Of a DNA stretch of 64,000 nt, positions 17,211 through 25,177 are shown piece after piece. The notes under the pieces are model-generated. The model ran no database searches and was not told the origin of the DNA. It was given only the letters and a program-made list of their open reading frames with translations. Where the stretch lies: NCBI RefSeq assembly GCF_030160835.1, contig NZ_BSPC01000066.1, positions 186,001 through 250,000 of the forward strand, read 5' to 3'. The translations under genes were made by a program, and so were the position numbers. The first letter of the stretch is position 1; the number at the start of each line of letters is the position of its first letter. The stretch comes from Labrys miyagiensis. Lineage in GTDB: Bacteria; Pseudomonadota; Alphaproteobacteria; Rhizobiales; Labraceae.

Positions 17211-17357
17211 ATGAGCGAGAACACAACAGATGATCTGCTGACATACGACGTCTCTGATGAAGCGCTGGAAGCAGCAGCGGGTGACGAGCCCCAGCTCGGA
17301 CTGATGTGGGATGCAAGTTGCGCTTCTACGTGCGACAGCCAAAACACGTGTTGCTAA
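17211..17357 (+). CDS. lanA: Class II lanthipeptide precursor peptide
   Basis: A 48-residue peptide too short for most gene callers. AGGTGAGG precedes ATG 17211. The leader is acidic (MSENTTDDLLTYDVSDEALE) and ends with a small-residue region EAAAG, as expected for leaders recognised by LanM. The C-terminal region WDASCASTCDSQNTCC has four Cys (37, 41, 47, 48) and five Ser/Thr (36, 39, 40, 43, 46), the substrates for dehydration and thioether ring formation. It sits between the exporter and the LanM synthetase on the same strand. The exact cleavage site is unknown; after AAAG (residue 24) is likely. Cys37 has only the adjacent Ser36 before it, so at least one ring probably joins a Cys to a downstream dehydro-residue. 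Confidence 0.9.
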   Translation: MSENTTDDLLTYDVSDEALEAAAGDEPQLGLMWDASCASTCDSQNTCC

Positions 17358-17866
17358 CTTAAACTTTGGCGGAAGAGATGCGGGCCGAGGTTCGCTTGAG
17401 ACCTTTAGCCGTTCAGTGGAAGGCTAGACACACTGTGGTAATACATGCACAAGGGTGGGTGGTGCCGGTAGAACCAGAGGCTTGAGAAAGCGAGCCGCGC
17501 AATGTAATGTGTTAGTGCGCGGAGCGAATTTACTAGACGCCCTAATGGTGGAAGGAGTGACTTCCCCTGTCCCTGGTAGCGGTTTGTCGGCAGTTCTTTG
17601 ATGATCTCCGGGAAACGTCAAACCTAAACTGTCGCCCCCGGCAGCGCTGGGAAAGCGATTATTTGGCTTTAGCAGGCTGCTGAAAAAGTCCCGAAGATAC
17701 CGGTTTTGAATCAGATTTGCGCTCGGTTCGATTCTGACACATTCCGTGAACAAAGCAGTTTTTAAGCAGCCTGTTAGGTCGCTACGCTACCACAACCTTC
17801 TTGCGGTCGCGGTCGGTATCGCTTGATACATCCACCAAAGAGCTGTCCGGCTTTCGAAACGAGCAC
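17358..17866. other. Precursor-to-synthetase intergenic region
   Basis: About 510 bases. It contains the 101-bp MITE at 17673-17773. No second precursor-like frame with a leader and Cys-rich end was found. A 36-codon frame from 17378 lacks Cys. The gap makes a separate promoter or readthrough for the synthetase gene likely. Confidence 0.5.
17673..17773. mobile_element. Miniature inverted-repeat element (101 bp) with 4-bp target duplication
   Basis: CAGGCTGCTGAAAAA at 17673-17687 is the inverse of TTTTTAAGCAGCCTG at 17759-17773 with one mismatch. TTAG stands immediately outside both ends (17669-17672 and 17774-17777). This duplication fits the YTAR target known for the IS5 group. There is no coding capacity inside, so it would move only with a helper transposase. 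Confidence 0.75.
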
Positions 17867-20800
17867 ATGGATCCCTTCTTTGAGCGCTTGATCATCCGCG
17901 CGGCAACCATTGACGAAATTCTCTCAAGTGATTTCGAGCCGCTAGCTGGCCAGAAGGACGCCGCCGAATTGGCCGGACGCCGGCTGGCCGCATGGTGCCG
18001 CTCCTGCGCAAACGGCGATTGGTCTCTTTTCTCCGCGCGGCTGAAGCGGGACGGTTACGCAATACCCGATGTTTTGGCAAGGTTCGCCACAGTGCGACGC
18101 AATCCTCTGGTAGCGCCGCCGCAATGGATCGAAGATGCCATCTGGATTGACGACGCCTTAAGCAAAGCTAAGCACGTCTCCCCCGGCCCTCAGATCCAGC
18201 CAGCCCCTTTCGAGCACCTCTTTCTAGGACTCGTGCAACAAGCGGAGGCTCGGCTTTGGCATGGCGTGGATACGGGGGCTTTGGAGAATCTGACTCCATC
18301 CGCTCACGCCTGCCTGCGGGAAGCCTTGCTGCATTCGATAAGTACCCTCGCCACCCCGCCAATCTTCGAGCGATTTGAAAGGATGCGCCAAAGCAGGCTC
18401 AGATGTTCTGCCAACGGAACCCGGTCCTCACTCTACGATGGCTTCATAACGGAGATGATCGGAGGTGGCCTGCGACAGCTATTTCAAGACAGGCCGGTTC
18501 TGTTGCGACTGATGGCCGTGATCACGCGGCAGTGGATTGATACCTGGCGAGAATTCGTCGTGCGTCTACACGCCGATATGGAAACAGTCCGCCGAAGCAT
18601 TCTCCGTTTAGATACGCTCGATCGGGTTGAGCACGTTGCGGAAGGCCTGTCAGACCCGCACAATGGCGGCCATTCGGTCAAGGTCATCCGGTTCGAGGAC
18701 GGATCGCGCATCGTCTACAAACCCAAAGACCTACGCCTTGACGTCACTTGGGATGACCTGATCTCAAAGTTGAACCAGGCCGGTCCGCCCCTGTTGCTGA
18801 AGACGGTCAAAGCCATCGTCCGGGACGGATATGGCTGGACCGAATTCCTTGAACACAAGGGCTGCGAGGAAGCGGACGACTTCGGGCGTTTTTTCGAACG
18901 CGCCGGCGCCTGGCTCGCATTGTTCCACTGCTTTGGGGGTACTGACTTCCATCAGGAGAACATGATTGCGTATGGCGAGCACCCGGTCCCCATCGACTTG
19001 GAAACCGTATTTCAACCCACCGCCCATTGGCAGAAATCGAACGATCCGGAGGCTCAAGCCTACGAAGCCGCGATCGAAATCATCTTAAATTCGGTTTGCA
19101 CAGTTGGCCTGCTTCCGGGCTTCATTAGATTGACGAACGACGAAATGCTAGCGATCGGCGGGATGGTTCCATACCGGAATTTCATAAAGAGCATCACGTG
19201 GGACAACATAAACTCAGATGAGATGCGCCCGGCAAGGGAGATCAAGGACAGATCGGATTCCCCCAACCTGCCGCATATTGGAGGTCATTACGCCAAGTTG
19301 GATGACCATCGAGCCAAGTTTGCGAAAGGCTTTGGAGATTATGCTCGATACCTGATAGCAAAGAGGGTGGATGGTACCCTAAGTGACCCTTTTACGGCCT
19401 TTGCCGGCCTCCCCGTGCGTCGAGTTCTCCGCGCGACCAACTTTTATTACGGACTGATCCACCGCCTACAGAATTTTGGGCCGATGGACGACGGGATAAT
19501 GTGGTCCGCACAGGCGGATTTCGTATCGAGGTTTACCAACTGGGATCATGCAACTGACCCCTTCTGGCGGCTGCACAGCGCCGAGCGTTCAGCTCTTCTC
19601 GACCTGAACGTGCCTTACTTTCTAACGACGAGCGATGGTAATCAGCTTAGCGACTGGACGGGTTGTTTAGTCAGTACCCAGGTGGTCTCCGGCATCGACC
19701 GCGCTCGGAGACGCCTTGAGGATCTCGACGAAAAAGAGATCGAATGGCAGCTCGCTGTCGTCGAAGAGAACGCCAATATGTTGTCGCGGTCGGCAGGCCC
19801 TCGAAAGGCACCCACCCCGTCGAATGAGCCAAGCATCAGACCGGATGCCGTGGAAAGTCGACAGATTTTTATCACAGAAGCGAACAAGGTAGCCGAAGAC
19901 CTGGGCAGGTACGCTATCCGCCGTGGAACTGCTGCTGCTTGGCTGGGCCTCGATCAGCGTCACTCGGAGTTTGGCAGGTTCGTCGCCCTCGGCCCCGACG
20001 TGTACAACGGCAATTGCGGCATAGCACTTTTTCTTGCCGCCCACGCCGCTGTCACGGGAATGAGGTCTTCCAAAGAACTTGCGCTGGCAGCAATTGCACA
20101 CCTTCGAAAGAACCTGCGTAGTCGGAATGCAGCCCGTATGGTTCGACTTCTCGGCATTGGCGGTACCGCTGGATTGGGTTCGATAATATATGCGTTCACG
20201 GTGATGGCCAGGTGCCTCGAAAGTGACAGTTTGCTCGAGGATGCTCACGCGGCAGCGGAGCTATTTACCGATGATCTCATTGCGGGCGACAGACGACTAG
20301 ACGTCATGCACGGCAGCGCGGGGGCCATACTCGGACTGCTCAGTTTGCATCGCCAAAGCAGATCCCGCGAAATCCTCGAGCACGCGGTCAGGTGTGGCGA
20401 ACACCTCCTTGCTCAGCCCCGGCGCGAAATGGGTGGCCGCCTCAGTTGGATCGGACAAGGTCTAGGCAGCGAGGGCCCGCTAAACGGTATGTCCCATGGT
20501 GCCGCAGGTTATGCCTATGCGCTTGCTTCCCTCGCTGCAGCAACCGGACGCGAGCAGTTCGCGGATGCGGCGTCGGAATGCGTTGCCTTCGAAAATTCCA
20601 GCTACGACGCCGAGCGGAGCAACTGGCCCGACTGGCGAAAAACTGTAAGTTATCCATGGCGCTCGCAGTGGTGTCACGGAGCCACCGGTATTGGTCTTGC
20701 GCGCTTAGCCACCATGAAACTGGGAGTTCTTGACCACGGCCTGCTGAGGCGGGACGTCGACAACGCTCTTGCTGGCGCCGAGCGAGAATGGCCCGGTCGC

Positions 20801-21064
20801 ACCGATACAATGTGTTGCGGGACGCTTGGCAACATCGAATTCTTCCGAACCGCAGGTCAGGTAATGTCTCGGGACGATCTCTCGAAGATGGCGTCGAAAC
20901 GGCTGCTGGACGTTCTAGGTGCCGCGTCATCGAACGGCGGTTACCGCTGGTACGGGACCCAAAGAGCGTTCAATCTCGGACTGTTTCTTGGCCTTGCCGG
21001 CGTAGGCTATACCTGCTTGCGACAGGTGGACTCGTCAGTACCTAATGTCCTAATCTGGGAATGA
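17867..21064 (+). CDS. lanM: Class II lanthipeptide synthetase LanM
   Basis: A 1065-residue bifunctional enzyme, usual for the family. It dehydrates Ser/Thr in the precursor and adds Cys to form (methyl)lanthionine rings. The N-terminal dehydratase (DUF4135) has a kinase-like core: SVKVIRFEDGSRIVYKPKDL near residue 270, then FHQENMIAYGEHPVPIDLE near 361. The C-terminal LanC-like cyclase has HGSAGAILGLL, SHGAAGYAYA, WCHGATGIG (Cys936) and MCCGTLG (Cys983, Cys984). The CCG in place of CHG predicts three Cys zinc ligands, as in ProcM-type enzymes. ATG 17867 is preferred to an upstream TTG at 17801. It is followed by the flavin oxidoreductase 119 bases later. Confidence 0.95.
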   Translation: MDPFFERLIIRAATIDEILSSDFEPLAGQKDAAELAGRRLAAWCRSCANGDWSLFSARLKRDGYAIPDVLARFATVRRNPLVAPPQWIEDAIWIDDALSKAKHVSPGPQIQPAPFEHLFLGLVQQAEARLWHGVDTGALENLTPSAHACLREALLHSISTLATPPIFERFERMRQSRLRCSANGTRSSLYDGFITEMIGGGLRQLFQDRPVLLRLMAVITRQWIDTWREFVVRLHADMETVRRSILRLDTLDRVEHVAEGLSDPHNGGHSVKVIRFEDGSRIVYKPKDLRLDVTWDDLISKLNQAGPPLLLKTVKAIVRDGYGWTEFLEHKGCEEADDFGRFFERAGAWLALFHCFGGTDFHQENMIAYGEHPVPIDLETVFQPTAHWQKSNDPEAQAYEAAIEIILNSVCTVGLLPGFIRLTNDEMLAIGGMVPYRNFIKSITWDNINSDEMRPAREIKDRSDSPNLPHIGGHYAKLDDHRAKFAKGFGDYARYLIAKRVDGTLSDPFTAFAGLPVRRVLRATNFYYGLIHRLQNFGPMDDGIMWSAQADFVSRFTNWDHATDPFWRLHSAERSALLDLNVPYFLTTSDGNQLSDWTGCLVSTQVVSGIDRARRRLEDLDEKEIEWQLAVVEENANMLSRSAGPRKAPTPSNEPSIRPDAVESRQIFITEANKVAEDLGRYAIRRGTAAAWLGLDQRHSEFGRFVALGPDVYNGNCGIALFLAAHAAVTGMRSSKELALAAIAHLRKNLRSRNAARMVRLLGIGGTAGLGSIIYAFTVMARCLESDSLLEDAHAAAELFTDDLIAGDRRLDVMHGSAGAILGLLSLHRQSRSREILEHAVRCGEHLLAQPRREMGGRLSWIGQGLGSEGPLNGMSHGAAGYAYALASLAAATGREQFADAASECVAFENSSYDAERSNWPDWRKTVSYPWRSQWCHGATGIGLARLATMKLGVLDHGLLRRDVDNALAGAEREWPGRTDTMCCGTLGNIEFFRTAGQVMSRDDLSKMASKRLLDVLGAASSNGGYRWYGTQRAFNLGLFLGLAGVGYTCLRQVDSSVPNVLIWE

Positions 21065-21183
21065 TCGCGTTGGTTAGGTTGCTTCCATGCTAGCCTCCGC
21101 GCATAAGCCCCGGACCTTTTCCAGCCTCAGAAGGGATGGGTGCTTATGACTGGCCTAGGCCCTCGCACAGGTACTGCCCTGCG

Positions 21184-22239
21184 ATGATTCCGCTTTCCGT
21201 GCTCGACCTTTCGCCGGTGACAACTGCCACTTCGGGGGCGGTGGCCCTACGCAATACGCTCGATCTCGCACAGCTGGCCGACCAACTCGGATTCACGCGC
21301 TATTGGCTCGCCGAGCATCACAACGCGCGGTCGATCGCGAGCTCAGCGCCCGACATCATGATCGGCCAGGTCGCTGCCGTCACGCAGCACGTCCGCGTGG
21401 GCTCAGGGGGGGTTATGTTGCCGAACCATGCACCTCTCATGGTGGCGGAACGCTTCAAGGTGCTCGAGGCTTTGTTCCCCGGTCGGGTCGACCTCGGGAT
21501 AGGTCGAGCTGCGGGCACCGATCCGGTCACTTCCAATGCGCTACGGCGGCAGGATGTCACCGAGGACGATTTCCTGCAACGCTTCCAGGAACTCGTCATG
21601 TTTGAAACGCGCGAGTTTCCTGAAGCGCATCCGTTCCACGCCGTTCACGCGGTGCCGATTGGGGTGCCGTTGCCGCCGATCTGGCTGCTAGGCTCGAGCG
21701 GCTACAGCGCCGACCTCGCCGCGACGGCCGGCGCCGGATTCTCCTTCGCGCATCATTTTGCAAAATACGACGCCGCGACAGCGATGCACGCCTACCGCCG
21801 AAAGTTCTGCCCGTCTCAGTGGCGCGATCGGCCCTATGCGATACTCGCGGTGCACGTTGTGTGCGCCGAGACCGATGCGGAGGCCGAACGTCTCGCCGCA
21901 ACCTACGACCTAACCTACGCTCGCAGTTCGCGAGGCGAATATTTGCCGCTCGCCAGCCCGGAGGAGGCGCTCGCCTATGCCTATGCACTCATCGATCGCG
22001 AACGGATCCAAACGAACCGCGCGCGCATGTTCGTCGGTAGCCCCGCGACGATTCACAGCCAACTTCTCCCGCTGGTCGAGGCGACCCAGGCTGACGAGCT
22101 GATGGTCAGCAGTATGATCTACGACCACGGCGCGCGCCGCCGCTCGTACGAGTTGATGGCCGAACGGTTTGGATTGACTGGAGCCGCACGCACCAACAGC
22201 AACCCGCCACTCTATCAAAGGCCGTACTTCGAGAATTAA
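21184..22239 (+). CDS. Luciferase-like (LLM) flavin-dependent oxidoreductase
   Basis: A 351-residue protein of the bacterial luciferase-like superfamily. It opens MIPLSVLDLSPVTTATSGAV, the usual beginning of the YhbW/MsnO8-like group; this supports ATG 21184 over 21136. GFTRYWLAEHHN, then VRVGSGGVMLPNHAPLMVAE and RVDLGIGRAAGTDP are the conserved FMN-barrel blocks. It lies right after lanM on the same strand. It may modify the peptide by oxidation or, like the F420-dependent LanJ-type enzymes of the same superfamily, by reduction of dehydroalanine. A role unrelated to the peptide cannot be excluded. Confidence 0.85.
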   Translation: MIPLSVLDLSPVTTATSGAVALRNTLDLAQLADQLGFTRYWLAEHHNARSIASSAPDIMIGQVAAVTQHVRVGSGGVMLPNHAPLMVAERFKVLEALFPGRVDLGIGRAAGTDPVTSNALRRQDVTEDDFLQRFQELVMFETREFPEAHPFHAVHAVPIGVPLPPIWLLGSSGYSADLAATAGAGFSFAHHFAKYDAATAMHAYRRKFCPSQWRDRPYAILAVHVVCAETDAEAERLAATYDLTYARSSRGEYLPLASPEEALAYAYALIDRERIQTNRARMFVGSPATIHSQLLPLVEATQADELMVSSMIYDHGARRRSYELMAERFGLTGAARTNSNPPLYQRPYFEN

Positions 22240-22259
22240 AGATGTAGCGAGGTCGAAGG

Positions 22260-23081
22260 TTAGAGCATTCTGGCCACACGAAATCCGACGTCCTTGTCGC
22301 GGAAGATGGGAGGGTCCCCATCGCGGTAGGCCGAGCGGAGATACTGAGGATAGCCAATCCAGGAGCCGCCGCGCAGAACGCGCAATGCAGAATTGCCGCC
22401 AAACCAAACCGAGCCATCCGACGGCGGGTCACCAACATAATCCTCATGCCAGTTGTCTTCGCACCATTCCCAGACATTGCCGTGCATGCCCCAAAGCCCC
22501 AACTGATTGGGTGGGAACCTGAAGGCCGAAGCAGTGCCTGTTATATGTCGGGAAAAGTTCGCCTGCCCCAACGAGATATTATCACCCGTGCTGTAGGCCG
22601 TCGTTGTTCCAGCTCGACAGCAGTACTCCCACTCGGCCTCGGAAAGTAGCCGGTAGGCCTTGCCTCCGGATCGTTCCCCGAGCCACACTAGATAGGCCTG
22701 CGCGTCGTGCCAACTCACGCAGACCACGGGATGGTCATCCGCCTGAGTGAATCCCGGATCGCGCCAGGATTTAGTTGGATCAGGTTTCCAAGTCATGCCA
22801 TCCAAAACTGTCGCGCCCAACTCAACGTGATGGTTCGTAGCTCGAATGAAGGCTGCAAACTCACCGCGCGTGACCGGCGCGATGCCAACCGCGAACGCGT
22901 GTGCGATCGTCACCTGGTGCTGGGGGTGCTCATTCGAATTACCCTGGCCGGCTGGCGACCCCATCAGAAAGGCTCCTGCAGGAACCACAATCATTTCTGG
23001 AGCCTCGGGAAAATCGCGGAAACGATCTCCGGGAATGGAACCGCCCGCGTCGTAGCTTAGATCAATTCGGCCAGCAGTCAT
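22260..23081 (-). CDS. Formylglycine-generating-enzyme (SUMF1/FGE-sulfatase) domain protein
   Basis: A 273-residue single-domain protein: MIVVPAGAFLMGSPAGQ, TIAHAFAVGIAPVTRGEFAAF, HPVVCVSWHDAQAYLVWL, YRLLSEAEWEYCCRAG, GLWGMHGNVWEWCEDNW, then SALRVLRGGSW and DVGFRVARML. This is the complete FGE-sulfatase fold. Members convert Cys to formylglycine in sulfatases, hydroxylate or couple C-S bonds (EgtB-type), or act as binding domains. No sulfatase is near. It is convergent with the LLM gene, 20 bases away, so it may belong to the peptide cluster or be an unrelated neighbour. Confidence 0.85.
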   Translation of the reverse strand: MTAGRIDLSYDAGGSIPGDRFRDFPEAPEMIVVPAGAFLMGSPAGQGNSNEHPQHQVTIAHAFAVGIAPVTRGEFAAFIRATNHHVELGATVLDGMTWKPDPTKSWRDPGFTQADDHPVVCVSWHDAQAYLVWLGERSGGKAYRLLSEAEWEYCCRAGTTTAYSTGDNISLGQANFSRHITGTASAFRFPPNQLGLWGMHGNVWEWCEDNWHEDYVGDPPSDGSVWFGGNSALRVLRGGSWIGYPQYLRSAYRDGDPPIFRDKDVGFRVARML

Positions 23082-23160
23082 TGTTGTGTCGTCCTTGCCG
23101 CATCGTCGCCCACAAACCTCTCAGATATACTGACTAAATGGCACATTCGCCAACTTAGCC

Positions 23161-23226
23161 TTGCGGAACTGGTTCGGCGAGCGCGGCACCAAGGCCGTGA
23201 TCCCGCCGCGTCGGAACCGCAAGATC
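23161..23226 (+). pseudogene. IS5-family transposase fragment
   Basis: LRNWFGERGTKAVIPPRRNR and KIQ match the catalytic-region block of IS5-family DDE transposases (…RG.kAVIPPk.NRk…). Only about 22 residues are left, and both flanks are unrelated. Confidence 0.6.
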
Positions 23227-23269
23227 CAGCGCGACTATGGAGGTCAATTCGGCCAGGGCCGGGATGCGA

Positions 23270-23345
23270 TTGCGATCGAGCGTGCGAGGGCTGGAAGGCA
23301 AAGTCGAATGGCCCAGCAGCACTTGGATGACGCGGTTATCGATCT
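23270..23345 (-). pseudogene. Tyrosine recombinase C-terminal fragment
   Basis: IDNRVIQVLLGHSTLPSS is the conserved Box II block (…IrviQ.lLGHs.l…) of tyrosine recombinases. The preceding RHSFATHLLE block is found at 23876-23911 in the same orientation, about 510 bases away. The gene was split by an inserted element. Confidence 0.65.
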
Positions 23346-23356
23346 TCCTCTGTCGT

Positions 23357-23866
23357 GTTGCCTCACCTAATTTTGTTACCGAATGCCTCACCAAGGATGT
23401 TAACCGCTCCCGCACGTGCGCGAGCGACGCAGGGCACTTGGATGCTGATTTCGCCGATGAGCCGCTGCACCGCTTGCTGACCATCCTCAATGCGGTCCTG
23501 CGCGACGGCGCCCCTGGAGCCTGGAGACCCGCCATGTCTGAGGTGAGATCCCGGCGTCGTTCGCTTGGTGGCCAAAGTTCCGCAGGCGGTGAGAGGGTCA
23601 AGGCCGCAAGCCGCGTAAGCGGTGGCGCGGATGCGCCAGCCTTGACGCTCTCGACGCCTGCCGAAACACTCAAATCAAGCAAATTGACCATTGACCTCCA
23701 AGACAATGGCTCACGACATCGGCGAGCTCCATTGCGCATGGCATGCGCCATCTTCGTCCTCACGATGCCTTCCTGGTGGTGAGGGCATCATGACGGCATG
23801 GGCGTTCGCCGGTAACATTTTAGGTGAGGCAACGACCCCCGCTCGGTAACATTTCCATTGAGGCAA
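23357..23866. mobile_element. Non-autonomous IS21-like remnant, ~510 bp
   Basis: Each end carries two copies of a ~24-bp repeat, in inverted orientation. Left: GTTGCCTCACCTA...TTACCG (23357-23381) and ATGCCTCACC...TTAACCG (23383-23406). Right: GGTAACATTTTAGGTGAGGC (from 23811) and CGGTAACATTTCCATTGAGG (from 23844). Multiple repeats at the ends are typical of IS21. No istA or istB is left inside. It sits between the two halves of a tyrosine recombinase. Confidence 0.55.
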
Positions 23867-23875
23867 TGCGTCATT

Positions 23876-23911
23876 CCTCTCCAGAAGATGCGTAGCGAAG
23901 CTGTGCCGCAC
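23876..23911 (-). pseudogene. Tyrosine recombinase fragment (RHSFATHLLE block)
   Basis: VRHSFATHLLER is the conserved catalytic HxxR-region block of tyrosine recombinases. It is joined on one side to the transposase relic at 23915-24175 and on the other to the IS21-like end. With the fragment at 23270-23345 it once formed one gene. Confidence 0.6.
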
Positions 23912-23914
23912 AAC

Positions 23915-24175
23915 AAGGGGCCGCCAATGCGGCGGGTGGCGATGTGGCCAGCCTCCATGTCGCTGAGGATGAGGCCGCGTTCGCTGTGGCGGGCTATCGA
24001 AGCGGCAAGTCTGTCGAGTTCGCCGCTGGCGATCAGCGCATCCTTGCGCCCCAGTGCCTTGATCGTGCGCTGGCGGACGATTTTGCCCTCGCGCACGCTC
24101 TCTCTCGACCAGATAGAGATAGCGATGGCCCCGGGCCACTCTTTCGACGACGAACATGCCATCGTTGTTACTCAA
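23915..24175 (-). pseudogene. IS1634/IS4-type transposase N-terminal fragment with frameshift
   Basis: MSNNDGMFVVERVARGHRYL and YLVERER, then after a frame change EGKIVRQRTIKALGRKDALI, ASGELDRLAASIARHSERG and ILSDMEAG. The order fits the N-terminus of IS1634-type transposases (…FV..v..g…yl.lves.R.gGkvrQrti..LG…). The catalytic domain is missing. Confidence 0.55.
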
Positions 24176-24555
24176 ATCACCGAAAACACAAGCATTCCAT
24201 TGCGAAATACAAATAAATGTTGTTACATTAGCTCTTTCGTCGCCAAAATCCCAACTAGCAAAATCAATGACTTAGCAATAGTCGTTCGCACTCCGTTCCC
24301 ACCCAACTGTTCAAGTCGGGTCATGCCATGACGGGGAACAGTTCAGCGTCGACAACCTGCCTAATCGATACCTTGCGCATTATCGATCGATCATTAACAT
24401 TTCGTTGAATCGGTGGGGCGGAATTGGGAGACACTCCCGAATGAAGGCACACTCATTGGCACGGCCGTTCGGGCGAGACCGCGGGTAGATCGAACAGTTC
24501 GCACAGTTGCTTGAAACGGCTGATTGGTCTCGATTGGCCTGATGACGGGCACGTT
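24176..24555. other. Stretch without a supported gene
   Basis: About 380 bases between the IS fragments and the exported-protein genes. I see no gene, RNA or clear repeat here. Confidence 0.4.
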
Positions 24556-25161
24556 TCAGTTCGTGCGTGCGGTCTTCGCCGCAGAAATGAGAGCATTACT
24601 GGCATCGAGCGCATCTTCGGCAGCAGACTTACTGCAAAAATCAACTTCTCGCGTCGCGAGAGTTTTGCTGCGATGCGTCCAATCGCAAAACAGTGTGAGG
24701 GAACAATCCGTATGGCCCGAAGCGCTTCCCCATTTTACCGAGAAGGTGTCATGGAAGCAGTTCCTCCCACCCGCACATTTGAACCTGATACCGTATATAA
24801 CGTCCGGAACCTGAACGTTCGGACCTATCTTAGTGGGGTGTCGATCTGCGTAGATTGTTGCTGACACAATGCTCGCGAATTCAGCCGACGTTGTGACCGT
24901 TCCGATATTTGTGTAACCGTGGTATGATTGCCATTCTTTCTTAACTATTCGGATTCCCAGCTTCTTCTCGTCGCCGTCGTACACTGCCTTTCGCGTAAGC
25001 ATATAGATCGCGTGGTCATCCTCGTTCTCAACCTGAGGCTTGAGGTTACACGCCAGGGCTGCCTTGAGAAGATCCAATGGTCCGGCCTGGGCAAGAGCTT
25101 GACCGCAGGCCATCAAAGAAAAGGAAAGAGTTAGTAGGCTCCTCGAGACAAAATTCCTCAT
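24556..25161 (-). CDS. Exported protein of unknown function
   Basis: A 201-residue protein with a signal peptide (MRNFVSRSLLTLSFSLMACG, cleavage near ALAQA). Mature part: NLKPQVENEDDHAIYMLTRK, a mixed middle and Cys pairs (KCAGGRNC, DCSLTLFC, VDFCSK). No family recognised. Seventeen bases downstream of 25178-25915 on the same strand, so probably one operon. Confidence 0.6.
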   Translation of the reverse strand: MRNFVSRSLLTLSFSLMACGQALAQAGPLDLLKAALACNLKPQVENEDDHAIYMLTRKAVYDGDEKKLGIRIVKKEWQSYHGYTNIGTVTTSAEFASIVSATIYADRHPTKIGPNVQVPDVIYGIRFKCAGGRNCFHDTFSVKWGSASGHTDCSLTLFCDWTHRSKTLATREVDFCSKSAAEDALDASNALISAAKTARTN

Positions 25162-25177
25162 AGGCCCCGCCCCCCGC

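Noticed and set aside
17378-17488. 36-codon frame after the lanthipeptide precursor as a second precursor
   Set aside because: No Cys, no leader motif and no clear ribosome binding site.
17424-17753. 109-codon reverse frame between precursor and LanM
   Set aside because: Crosses the MITE end and has no protein-like composition or start signal.
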